NCBI GenBank assembly: GCA_950295325.1 | Contig: OX485809.1 | Coordinates: 4,466,001 to 4,530,000 of the forward strand | DNA length: 64,000 bases | Direction of reading: 5' to 3' | Origin: Polytrichum commune | Lineage: Eukaryota; Streptophyta; Polytrichopsida; Polytrichales; Polytrichaceae | Shown: piece by piece, positions 46,721 to 57,600 of the stretch | Position numbering within the stretch: the first letter of the stretch is position 1 | Layout: every line of letters begins with the position of its first letter | Program-made: the position numbers and the translations under genes | Notes under the pieces: generated by a model | Seen by the model: only the letters and a program-made list of their open reading frames with translations | The model's database searches: none | Told to the model about the DNA's origin: nothing

Positions 46721-48059
46721 CCTATTGTACATACTATTGTAAATAGGTTTCTTTCCTTACTTCAAAATGTGTTACTAAGCAATCTCAAGTCTTTCTTTCC
46801 AGGGTTCGGGAGATTTTTGAGCTCAACCAGCTAAAATCCGCCCCTTCACAACTTCTACCGGTTTTTTCAGGATTTGACCAGTTGCAAACTTGTTGCCATT
46901 AATTTGGACCGGCCAATATCTCAATCAATCAATTAAACTCATCAAGTTTCTCACCATGACAATGTGAACTAATATAAAGTGAATTTCCAAAGTTCTTGCT
47001 TCTAAATTCATTCTAAGAGGACCTCTTGCATATTTCCTAAAAGAATACTTGTCCATTCTAACCATCCATTGCAACTTGTCCATTGCAACCCATGGCAAGC
47101 AAATTTATAAATAAATTGCTTTGGTTGTCAAATGAAGGTTTTTGGTTGCCGTGAGCATTTTCTCACCATGAGTTACAATGAACAAGTTGAAAGTGATGGT
47201 TGTTATGAACAAGTTTTCTTCTAGTGATCAAAGAAGGACATGGCCACCATAGTACAAAATTGCTTCCAGAATCGCCTATTTTGTACCCTTGTATTTTTTA
47301 CACCATCCATTTGGTACGACGTGGCATTAAAATGGACGTGCATTGTCAATTCAAGTGGGATCTCAAAAAATTGTCCTCTAGCAACAAGTATCCCATGCCA
47401 CCTTCTCGAATTGCCACTCACCAACTGGAAGATAACTATTGGGGTGGATAATGAATAGTATCCAAGCCACCTAAAAGTAGTTGCAATACTTACCTGCATC
47501 CGTGCACAAAGAGGCGTACTAATGGAACATGTACCATGCATGGTACACATGGGAGAAATATTGTTGAAGGCAAGGTATGGATGTGTATTTTGGGTTTGTG
47601 TGTGATGCACCATATGGGCACAAAAAGAAAAATTGGGATTCTAGCCATGAGTGGGTGCATATAGTCTGGACATGTACATATATCTGAGCATTATTTGAGG
47701 CTATGTCCTCGGGGCGAGCATACCCCCTTACGTTTTGTAACCACATGCGATAATGGGTTATTTAATGGGGGGATATTTATGCACCTTCACGGGGAGGTCA
47801 CTCTATTGTCAAGTTTACCATGTGCGAACAAATTTTGCTACCCCTATATTACATAGCATAGATATTTTTTTTTAAATTATGATATTTTTCTACATATACA
47901 TAACCATTGATAGTATCTTTTGTATTTTTTTGAAATTTTTAGTCATCTTCATTTTTGTAGTAATTTTTTTAGTTCAATTAAATTAATTAATTAATTAATT
48001 CCAGTAATTACATTTATTTAATTATTTAATTCCAGTAGTTTTATTTATTTATTTATTTA
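46721..48059. other. gene-free stretch
   Basis: AT-rich. Overlapping short frames on both strands (47221-47613, 47224-47458) show no recognisable product. A pure (ATTA)n/(ATTT)n run lies at 47980-48062. Confidence 0.4.
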
Positions 48060-48476
48060 TTATGAATACTTGTGAAAAGTAGGCGGCGTTACTAAAATAT
48101 TATAGAATATACATACTAAATCAGCACACTAAATTTAAGTGTCATTTTAGAATGACAAAGACAATTTCAAATGGTAAGTCAAAAAAATTATAACCTCGAT
48201 GTTAATGAGGATTTTGTAATTTTTATTTGACCTCCAAGTTGATTACATGCTTCATTGATGGTTTCATTTCCAGAATGAAATCCCAATGAATTGCTTATTT
48301 ACTAATTGGAAGTGCACATATATATTGGATTTTAGACCTTGAAGGCGAAGTGCACTCAATATGGGATTTGTAGTCAAGCGGCCTTCAAGAATGCAAGAGC
48401 AATATTTTTTTTGAAGTTGGGCGGGGCGGGTAGCACTTTTCGGTCAGGTTCAAAAATTTCCTTGGAGGTTGCCCCC
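48060..48476 (-). repeat. foldback family J, middle and right arm
   Basis: Starts with 'aaaagtaggcggcgttacta', continues through 'cattttagaatgacaaagac' and then the inverse of the J arm: 'tataacctcgatgttaatga', 'tgcttcattgatggtttcat', 'caatatgggatttgtagtca' and 'agttgggcggggcgggtag'. Together with 45646-45962 it gives inverted arms of about 320 bp, 2.2 kb apart. Confidence 0.75.
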
Positions 48477-48736
48477 CTTTCTAAGGGGGGGCTTCCCCAT
48501 AAAGAAGGATGAATTTTTCAGTGTCATCCGCGAGGCCTTCATCCCCCGAGGGTATGAGTGTGGGTGTTGGTTCACCCTAGCCGTAAATATTCAAGGGAAA
48601 TATTCATATTTTGACATGATCAGAAGTTGGTTGATGAAAATTCACAAGCAACTGAGGATAAGAATTACCATTTTGTATCAAATTATTTTTATTACACATA
48701 TTTAAATTATAATATTTATGTACAATATTCATCTCC
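48477..48736. other. short spacer before tRNA-Glu
   Basis: No feature recognised. A short frame, 48469-48705, starts in repeat J sequence. Confidence 0.4.
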
Positions 48737-48809
48737 TCCGTTGTAGTCTAGATGGTTAGGATACTCGGCTCTCACCCGAGCGACCCGGGTTCGAGTCCCG
48801 GCAACGGAA
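48737..48809 (+). tRNA. tRNA-Glu (anticodon CTC)
   Basis: A 73-nt cloverleaf. Acceptor TCCGTTG pairs perfectly with CAACGGA. The D-arm is TAGTCTAGATGGTTAGGAT. The anticodon stem CTCGG/CCGAG encloses loop CTCTCAC with anticodon CTC. The T-arm is CCGGG-TTCGAGT-CCCGG and the discriminator base is A. Pol III terminator TTTT follows near 48835. It closely follows the plant nuclear tRNA-Glu pattern and should be functional. Confidence 0.95.
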
Positions 48810-49949
48810 AGCTCCCGAGAAAACAAGACTACTCTTTTGGACTTTTGGTGTAGGAAGGATTGAAGGGCCGAACACCATTTAATTTGGATCCATCGGTGAA
48901 GACACATTTGTAAAGGCTCGTTAGAAGCTCAAAGCTTTATAATCTCCATGTCCCACCTTGGGCCCCGTGCCTAACCTACCTTTGGTACAACTCGACTCCC
49001 AAAATTTGAGGTCCTTTGACCATACCACTAACATGGTCAACATTACCCATGAAACAAAGAGCCTTGATTGGAGCATAGCTTAGAAGTCAAGGAAAAGGTG
49101 ATGGGCCCTAGTGTACGAATGAGAAGAAGAAGAAGAAGAATAAGTTATGAGGAGAAAGTGCAAATTGGACTAATGTTTGATCCCCCGGCCCACATATATA
49201 GTAACACCTCAAAAGCTTGCTAGGCTATGGACCCGCTACCATGGAGGGGATCATGTGTGGGCATAAATAGATGCTAGCCACCATCTCACACACAACCGAA
49301 CTTTTTAGCCTCTTGGGTCAACTTCCTTGGTAAATGACTTGAAGTTTAAAAGGACACTAAAATACACAAGTTGCTATGAGAGTGAATTATGTGTAGGAAC
49401 AAAAACACCGTTACAAGTTCAATGTCACACAAAATTGGGAGGGCAATGGGCATGAGTGGTAACTCAAAGAGAGAGAATCTTCACTTTGACATCTTATGAC
49501 TTTTGCATCTCAACTTATGTTCTTAGACTTGAATTGACATTGTGCGTGATTTCAATTGTTAATGAGATGAGATGAGACAATGCCAATTCCAATCCAACAG
49601 CCTAGATAGTTTGTGAAATTGGTAGTGCCCACAATGGGGACAATAAAACTCAACAATTTGGTGTAATATTTTTTTTTGCATTCCAACATCTTCAAGGTTT
49701 TTATTAACTAACTTGACAACCACACTACAAATTCTAGATGAATTACCCTTGTTGCACAAGAAGCCATCGAGGCCACGTCTAATTAACATGGCACATTAAT
49801 TTCAATGCCACACTCAATCATATTTATTTTATACCAACCTCAATTTTTCAAAGCCCGAATTCCTAGGAGGATAATCGTGAATTTTCCACCACCTATATGA
49901 TACAACGACACAACTACTACCATTCAACACAATTCAAAATCACAACTAA
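48810..49949. other. gene-free stretch
   Basis: No gene recognised over about 1.1 kb. A short (GAA)n run lies at 49121-49140. The frame 49559-49789 has no family resemblance. Confidence 0.45.
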
Positions 49950-50439
49950 GGGCCGGTTTACACTATGGACCATGAAGTCAGACCATGGAAGATGGTGTTT
50001 GTCAATGGTCCGAGTCCATGGTCCGACTTCATAAAAAAATTAGTTTTGAGAGCCATGGGCCCCTCACTAGATGTAAACCGAATGTGGACCAAGAGGAAAG
50101 ACCTTGGAATAAAAAGTGAGGGTGCTGGTTTTTTTAGTATATGCATAAAAAAGGGTGGTCTAAAAAAAATCAACTTTAACCATTCTCTTGGCTTCAATAG
50201 TCTTGCATTGACCTCAATTCTTCTTTTTGCTTATATTCACTTTGGATTTCAGCAAGCATGGTTGCAATGAAGGAGAGGAGGAGGAGCCTTGTTTTTTTTA
50301 TTATTATTATACATGTGTTTGCACATGCTTATGAAGCATGTTGTGGACATTAAAGTAATACTTTTGCAAGGAGAGTGGGAGAAGGTTGCAATTTTGAGCT
50401 TGATGTATGAGAGTATGGGGCATAAAAGGAGAAGCATAT

Positions 50440-51737
50440 GGAGTCAAGAACAGATGTCTAGATTTGTAGAACGCTTGTTGTTGGGATGGTGGACAAAGAG
50501 AGAATTTAGGAAGCAAACTTGAGTGACATATAATACTTTCAGATTTTTGTGCGAGAGGTTGGGATCGTATTTGAAGAATGAAGAAACCCGATTTAGAGTT
50601 ACTATACATGTGCAAAAAAATGGTAGCAATGTCATTGCATAAATTAGGTAGCGGCGATGGACTGCAAAGTATAGGAGATTTGTGTGAAGTGCATAAGAGC
50701 ACATTATTAAAAATAATGCAGGAATTTTGTAGGGTTGTTAGGAATCATTTGCAACCAGTTTCTATACAAACTCCAGATGAATCACAGTTTAGGGTTTTAG
50801 GTAAAAAATCGAACAATTGCATGATAAACCGTACGTTATAGGGGCGATAAACGGTTCACATATTTATATTTTAGCTCCGGTAGTCGACGGAAAATATTAT
50901 TAATATAAGAAATCATTTCAGTCAACAATTTTATAAGGGATTGTTGGACCAACTTGTATGTTTTGGGATTATGAATTCAGATGGGCATGAAATCTACACG
51001 ATTGGGCTATATTCCAAGTGACGAAAATTGGACGAGCATGTATAGAGGAAAAATACCAGCCATACAAACTTGTCAAAGACTCTGCGTATCCGGTGAGGCC
51101 GTGAATATACTATCTGTTTAAGGATGAAAAAGTTATATTATATGGGAAACTGGAATTTCATATAGTCTTCAACTAGAATATGTATAGAAAGGATATTTGG
51201 TATACGAAATGATATAAATGAAGGTTGATAATAAAGCAATAGGGGATACCATTGAAGAATATGCTAGATATTGTAGTCACGTGTATATTATTGCATAATT
51301 TATGTATTATAAACAATGAAGGTATTGAAGAATATTGGATTCTAAAAGCAAATTACAAACTAGGTAGAAGAATTACTGATGGAAATTTACAAGAAAAAAA
51401 CGAACTGCGCGGAGAAAGAGCGAGTAAAGTGGAAGTGAAAAGAAGAACTTTGGCCAAGGATGATGCTTCAATTCTGGACGAAATGAACGATGTAGAAACT
51501 TATTTATTTTTTTCAAGAGAAAATGAGAAGGCAAATGATCTTCTAATAGATACCATAATTATGCATAATTTACTAGGAGAAAGACTGTGGCAGTACAAAA
51601 TACGGTATAGATCCGGTATAATGGATTCATGTAGCGATAATGATAGTGATATTATAAAACAACAACTAAAACTTATCTATGAGAGCAATAAATTTTATAT
51701 AATTATTTTTAAGGTAATTGGTATAATTTTCAAATGA
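50440..51737 (+). pseudogene. decayed Harbinger transposase (DDE_Tnp_4 / HARBI1-like)
   Basis: Pieces of one protein appear in changing frames. First a 'WTKREFRKQ' start with a following 'FRFLCERLGSYLK' helix (50490-50575). Then the helix-turn-helix region 'AMSLHKLGSGDGLQSIGDL' and 'VHKSTLLKIMQEFC' (50620-50735). Then 'GAINGSHIYILAP' (50845-50880), the equivalent of the family's GAIDGTH motif with the first catalytic Asp replaced by Asn. Then 'IERIFGI' (51185-51205) and 'CILLHNLCI' (51270-51296), the typical late motif. At least six frameshifts or stops separate these blocks. The last 161-codon open frame (51252-51737) is only the C-terminal end. It cannot make active transposase. Confidence 0.85.
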
Positions 51738-51769
51738 TGTAAAAAGAACTCCTAGATTATTGACAATTT

Positions 51770-52600
51770 ATTTTAACAAACTTTCAATCTTTTCTTGAGT
51801 TTTTTCTTCTTGTCTTGTGAACCACCTGTTGTTGGTGTAGAAGCTAATGTTGTTTGATAGGAAATAGCTGTAGAATGAATAACATCTTTTGCAAATGATT
51901 TCATTGCACTTGGTGGAATTTGATTTTCTACATTTGCTCTCTTTCCATGTCATTCGTTCATTTCTTGAAATCATTTACATTCTTACACTCTATCTAATCC
52001 AAAAAACTTTATTTGTCTTCTTGTCAGACATGAATTTTTTCTTTTTTCTTTTTTCTTTTATTTAAGAATAACCAAGAACAATTAAAACCTTTCATTCCAG
52101 CTACTAAACGAAACCGCAATTTAACTCAACTTTTTACACCTGCACATAATAACAAGCGACTGTAAAAATATACATTAAACACAACAATACAATATTTACA
52201 GAGTAACCATATAAGATAGATTTCATAAACCATAGAAGTAACTGGTAGGTGGAAGGTATTATTGGTTAACCGGTTAGACCAATAGGTCGAGGGTTCAAAA
52301 TCTTACGCGCGTGCGAGCCCGAATAAGAAAAAAACTCAAATCTCGAAGTCACCATGGCAGCGGCTGACCATGTTTTGGGAGGAAGGGAAGCATAAGATCT
52401 ATATAGCTAAGGCCAAAGTCTTCTACGGCCAACATACGCCTTCATATTCCTCAATCCTCCCGCATTCAATTTATTTTTAAAGAAATTACTATTGAATTGA
52501 AACATAACTTGTTTTAAAACAAATTGACCTTGTTTATTTGCGGCTTTTGCAAATTCTTTGTCCATCTGGCTTCGAATGGCAATAAGGTGATGCACCTCAA
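51770..52600 (-). pseudogene. possible second Harbinger gene (ORF1, Myb/SANT-like), decayed
   Basis: Read on the minus strand, 52407-52595 gives a basic helical segment (KEFAKAANKQGQF, VMFQFNSNFFKNKL) recalling the Myb/SANT-like DNA-binding part of PIF/Harbinger ORF1. Further on, 51775-51940 gives 'AMKSFAKDVIHSTAISYQTT' and a lysine-rich tail. Stops interrupt the frames. Upstream (52630-53230) the minus strand encodes an Asn/Lys/Ser-rich stretch. The assignment rests on position in the element and weak resemblance. Confidence 0.45.
52255..52350 (+). repeat. possible tRNA-derived SINE head inside the Harbinger element
   Basis: 'tggttaaccggttagacc' resembles a Pol III A box and 'gggttcaaaatc' a B box, about 30 bases apart, followed by GC-rich 'acgcgcgtgcgagcccg' and an A-rich tail (aataagaaaaaaactc). 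No cloverleaf can be drawn, so it is not a tRNA gene. Tentative. Confidence 0.3.
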
Positions 52601-53742
52601 AGTTCTTCTATTTTACCTTGCCGTCTCTTGTTCTTCCTCCTCTTTGGATTCATCGACTTTGAAAATGTTAGTATTCGTTTTCTTCAGTCATTTTTTTGTT
52701 ACTCTTCTTATTTTCTATTCTGGAACAAATTTTGTTGTTGATGTTATTACTGCTCACCTTGTTATTGTTGTTCATGTTAATATTCTTACTGCTCCTCCTA
52801 CTGTCATTATTGTTGTTGTTCTTATTGCTTTATGTTGCCTATTCATTTGTCGACCTTCTAAAAAATTGAACATTGGTAGTTGTCAAAGTAAACTAGAATG
52901 TGAAGGCATCAAATTAAGACCATGCAGCATTTCCGAAATGGACGATTATTTACTCCTAAAAATAGAATTCTTATATCTTCTATCCATTGAGAATTTTGTG
53001 ACAATTCTCATTGTGACTCTACATATGACTCTACGCATGCTCTTAATCTGCAATGTATCTCTCTATTGTTGCAAAAAAAAATCTGAGACTACTACACAAT
53101 GCCACAACATGTTGACAAGAGAAATGAGAGCATGTTGTATACAACAACCTTATATACAAATTTTAGTTCATTTTACGTTTTACTGTTTCATTGTTTATTA
53201 TATTATTTATATTATTATTGTCTTCATATTATTTATTATTGTTTAACATTCCAATGATTTCTTTTTATTTAACTTTTTAATATATTATATTATTTTAATA
53301 CTTTTATGTTACCATTTTAGTATCCGTTTAATGTTTAATGTTTAATGTTTAACTATTTTTAATTAATTTAACGTTTTCCTACTTTTGGGATTTAGACGTT
53401 ATAATGGTTTTTTGAATTATAACATTTTTTGGTAATGAAGGGCAGCCGTCATATCACGCACACCCCTAATTTTTTTATATTAAAACGGTACTTTTCTACC
53501 ATGGGCCCTTGCCTTTTCCTACCAAACCACCTCTCTTGCCTCTCTCAACTCTAAACCCATTGGACCATGTCAGTGCATTTATTAAGCTTTAAAAATTATA
53601 TTTTGGGGACCTTGACCTTCATGGTCCCTCTGCCATTTTTTCTCTGGTGTACACCGAAGTTATCCCGGGACAATTTCAACAACCAATTAGCGCTCTTAGA
53701 TCGCCATGGGACAACTTCATGGTCCATAGTGTAAACCGGCCC

Positions 53743-54302
53743 TTATCCTCACAAGTGCACAACATTACAATGACTAGGTGGCAACAATAGAAAGATGGTA
53801 CAGGACCCTGGTTGCTACTAGTAATGAAGACCACTCTAATGAACATGGCACACCAAGATTCAAATTCCTAGGCCATAATTTTCAAGAGGCTAGTCCTAAT
53901 ACAATGAGGCGATTGTTGACATTCATTTAGCTCAAAATGTCAACATGCCAATCTTCGCGACATGATACATCAGTGATAGCAAAGAATTTGACTTGCAACT
54001 AGAAACTAGGTGGCAGCTACAGTAAGTGGCATGAGTCACTTGTTGATGAAGTATTGAGGGTGTTATTCAGTTTGCTTTTCATGTTCTCCAATGTCTACCG
54101 ATTGGATTTACACAACATGACTCGTGTTTCATTAGCAAATGTTCACAATCAAAGCTTCCCTTGTTTAGATATGGTTATTGGAAGCGCATGTTTGTTGATT
54201 CTTACACTGAATACATGGGTCCTCCCAATAGTGCTAACATAGAGTGTGGTGTAGTTAATCAAAGTTGATGACATAATCCAAAGTTCTTTCTGCATGCAAC
54301 TC
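53743..54302. other. gene-free stretch
   Basis: No gene recognised. Phrases such as 'aactaggtggcaactacag' recur loosely (53775, 53998, 54640), suggesting old duplication. Confidence 0.4.
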
Positions 54303-54393
54303 GATAGAGTTTGTCCTTTAATCCTCACCCAACCACACAAATACAGGTGTCTGATCAAGAAAAGTAACCACATAATGCACACATACCTTACAC
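54303..54393 (-). repeat. MITE-A terminal fragment
   Basis: Only the last 90 bases remain: 'taatcctcacccaaccacac', 'caagaaaagtaaccacataa' and CATACCTTA. Confidence 0.6.
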
Positions 54394-54666
54394 AACATTT
54401 CATGAAAGCTCATCTTATTCACATGGCACACGTTTTTAATGACTCACTCAATGAGATACTTAGTGGACTGGCCTCTGAACTTTTCAGGGCTGTAGTTGTG
54501 ATCATTGCACCAGCGACCTAATACAATAAGATGACTATTGGCATTCAAGTTTCAACAACTCAAAGTGTGAACCAATCTTCACAATTTGGCAGTGAAAGAA
54601 AAAAATTTGACTGCCAAATAACAAAATTCGCTGCTAGAAACTAGCTGGGATCAATTGAATTCTCTA

Positions 54667-57600
54667 TTAATCTAGAGCAATGGGGAATGCGGATCCAATT
54701 TTCTCTTGACCAAGCCGGTAGCACTTGACATTCACCCTGTAGGGACCCAAGTCCACATAGTTGTCCTCCTGTCCAGCATAGAAGCAGAGAGTGTACAAGG
54801 CAACCTCAAACTCCGGGCTCACACCCATCAACACACTGCTCTGGTCCTTGCGCACACCATTCCAGTCGAATTGGACTGTGAGTAGTTGTGTGTGCGCATC
54901 TGGCTGCAATTCAATCCCCAATAGAGATATTATCAGCATACCATCACAAACCTGTAGATCCATGTATCATCATGTGCTTCCTGGTTCACCTTTTGAGATG
55001 CCAAAATATGATTTCCACGTGGGATCTGAAGGGACACTAAACGATGTGGCAAAATCTCAAGGATATCTATTTATTTGAAACTGATTGAGGAGGCACTCTA
55101 CAGTATACCAGCATTCATTTTTTCACACTAATTCAATCACATCGAACTACTAGATTACCTCAATGCTTACCAGACAGAGAGGGTTGGCCATTTTAGGAGC
55201 ACTTTACACTAGAGCTTGAGGGCCCATGGGCATTGAGATCTACAAACTCATCCGTAGAAAAGGCCAAGACCTTGAGCTTGAGATCTAAGAGATCGAGGAA
55301 GTCTGAGTGGATGAACAAACCTAGATTGAGTCCTACATGGCATGCAATCTATCATGTTTTGTGGTCTACCAGATGCCCACCGCAAAGAGGTGGGTGTAAC
55401 ACAAAACCAACAGGGACATCATGACACTTCAAGATCTCACAACCCTTGACTTATTATAGCTTACTGCGTAGAAGAGCCTACATGAAGAGGATGGCAATTA
55501 AAAGCTTACAAATTCACCACGCCTCCGAGGAAGTATGAATCCTTGGTAGTTCACAGTTCCTTTCGCCTCCTCCACGTAGAACTGCCATCCATCCCAATAG
55601 CAAACCCCAAGTCAGGTCATACACAATGATACAGTGGACCAAACCAGTCTTTGTCGCCATAGCTTTGGGTGCAGATCGATTGGTGGGAGGGAATTATGGT
55701 AGGCTGGTGATCTGAAGTAGATGATTTGAAACTGAAGGGGACAGATTTCAAACTGAAACACCAACAATCAGTGGCAGAAACTAACAAGTGACAGGGCACC
55801 ATCAAGCCTTGTCCAAGGGCACTTTGACACAATCCAAAAACCTTTTTCAGGTCAGATTATGCTGCTCCAAACAAACGCCTTGTGTGAAGAACAGCTTCAG
55901 CATTATTGGATGGGTTTTGATCTCCAATTGTCCACTTCCTACTGCAGGAAGTGGATAATTGGAAATCAAACCTATTCAAGAACCCTGGTCGATATGTCTT
56001 TTGCAAACTCCGTTCCTTGAAAGCAGATCCCTGAGCATCTTCGGTCTCTGTCAGATGTATTCATCACAAACTCCCAATAGGTGGTGTGAAAGGTAATTAT
56101 TACACCTAGTGGTGTATATTTTGATAATCAACTCGCATATGTATAAATTCTGTAACGATTTGCTTCATAATAATATGATGAGGCACACAATAAAAGAGAA
56201 TAACAAAGTGATGTAATTATCTGAACATTAATTGATGTTATTTCAACAATTTTTTACTTTTACATAATAATTTTGCCTCCAGAGGTTTGTGATGTCATTC
56301 AAAAGAAAAGATTACCTAGAATGCTTCTCAAGAATGCTTCTAAAGTGATCTTGTGATTGCACAGTTATGGCCATACCTGGATCCAGTTATGGAATCCCGA
56401 TACTTCAGACGAACGCTTGATTTCTCCGACGAACACATGCTCGAACGCGGATGACGCATCCCGCGTCCCACCTCGACCATAGAACTTGAACCACAACGTC
56501 TGCAACGTCTCCTTGAACTGCTCCATGCTCCCTGGCAAGATTCGCTTCGCCGCGAGGTACTTCAACAAATACTTGATTGGCGCAGTACGGCTGATCTCTT
56601 CGATGAACGCCACCTGTTCCTGTTGCTCCGCAGACGTGAGCTGCTCGCGGCTGCTCTCGTCAGCGTGGTAGTTGTCCAAAAGATTGTAGAATCGCGCATA
56701 CGTTGGGCGCTGGAACACACTCTGGTCCAAATACTTAAACAGGGAGTCACCGCTCATGTCCTCCTTGTTGTACAGCTTCTTCCCCTCGCCGCAATCAATC
56801 TTGTAGTCTTGTCCTGGTGTCAATCGGTTTAGGTCAAGCTCCCATAGCCGGTTGCACGCAACGGACAGGTCATTGAGCTCCTCATCAGTCGGCTCAACGT
56901 TTGCCAAAGCGTGGTCTGCATAGTGTTGCCCACTTGCCTCTTGTCTGAACCATCCTCCCTGCAGCTCACTCGGGTGGGGGTGAGGTCGGTGTTGCTTGCG
57001 GCCCCCTGTAGCAGCAGGCTGCCAGCTCTCAGTGGTTTCTTGTCTCCGACGGCCACCTTGGTTGTCATCGTCTTCCTGATCACCTACAACCTGCAGACAA
57101 GCAGGGAAACTCAGAAGTGTAAAGTGCTTGATGGAATCTTGGAAGAAGAAAGAAAAGAAAGAAAGATGACTCCGATGTTGTCACCGGCGTGAATAATGGT
57201 GTTGCTTCATCTTCGAGTTGGTCTGATTCTATATGTAATCCCGAAACAGGAACCACAAGAGTTAGAAGGCCCTCGAAGACTACTGCCTGCTTTGAGCGGC
57301 CGCGGACAAGCCGGCCTGCACTTATCTCCCAAGGGCATGGTTGGTTAAAATATCCAGGTGAGCCGGATATCCTCGTTAAGATTGGTTAAACCATAGGTGG
57401 TACGGTGGACCATAAATGGGATCTGGGTTAAGGCGTTGGGTTTAAGGCACCCTCAAGAAGAAGAAGAATCTACTCAATTGTCTTTAATCACTCTGAAGCA
57501 TCAACTAGGTATCTTATGATAGATACTAGGAGACACATGAGGTCATAAGTGCAATGTGGTTGGAAAAACCCTGGAAGATAAAGAAAAAATCCACTCATTG

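Larger units (their letters stand above)
49950..53742 (+). mobile_element. PIF/Harbinger transposon, 3.8 kb, inactive
   Basis: Ends GGGCCGGTTTACACTATGGA then CCATGAAGT are present at the left and, inverted, at the right (53714-53742), a terminal repeat of about 29 bp without mismatch. A decayed DDE_Tnp_4-type transposase lies on the plus strand, with a second decayed frame on the minus strand. This is the two-gene layout of PIF/Harbinger elements. Flanking bases are TAA at left and TTA at right, near but not equal to the usual 3-bp TWA duplication. A second, inner pairing (ccatgg...gggccc at 50055-50065 and 53500-53512) extends the symmetry. Confidence 0.88.

Noticed and set aside
45646-48476. 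A single 2.8-kb transposon bounded by the two J arms
   Set aside because: The exact 9-bp duplication of the MULE-like element encloses only the left arm, so the two arms need not belong to one insertion. No target duplication was found around the arm pair.
52524-53246. 240-codon open frame rich in V, I, L and F, looking like a membrane protein
   Set aside because: It lies inside the Harbinger element opposite an Asn/Lys/Ser-rich minus-strand stretch (AAC/AAT repeats read backwards give GTT/ATT codons). The hydrophobicity is a by-product; it has no family pattern and a non-ATG start.
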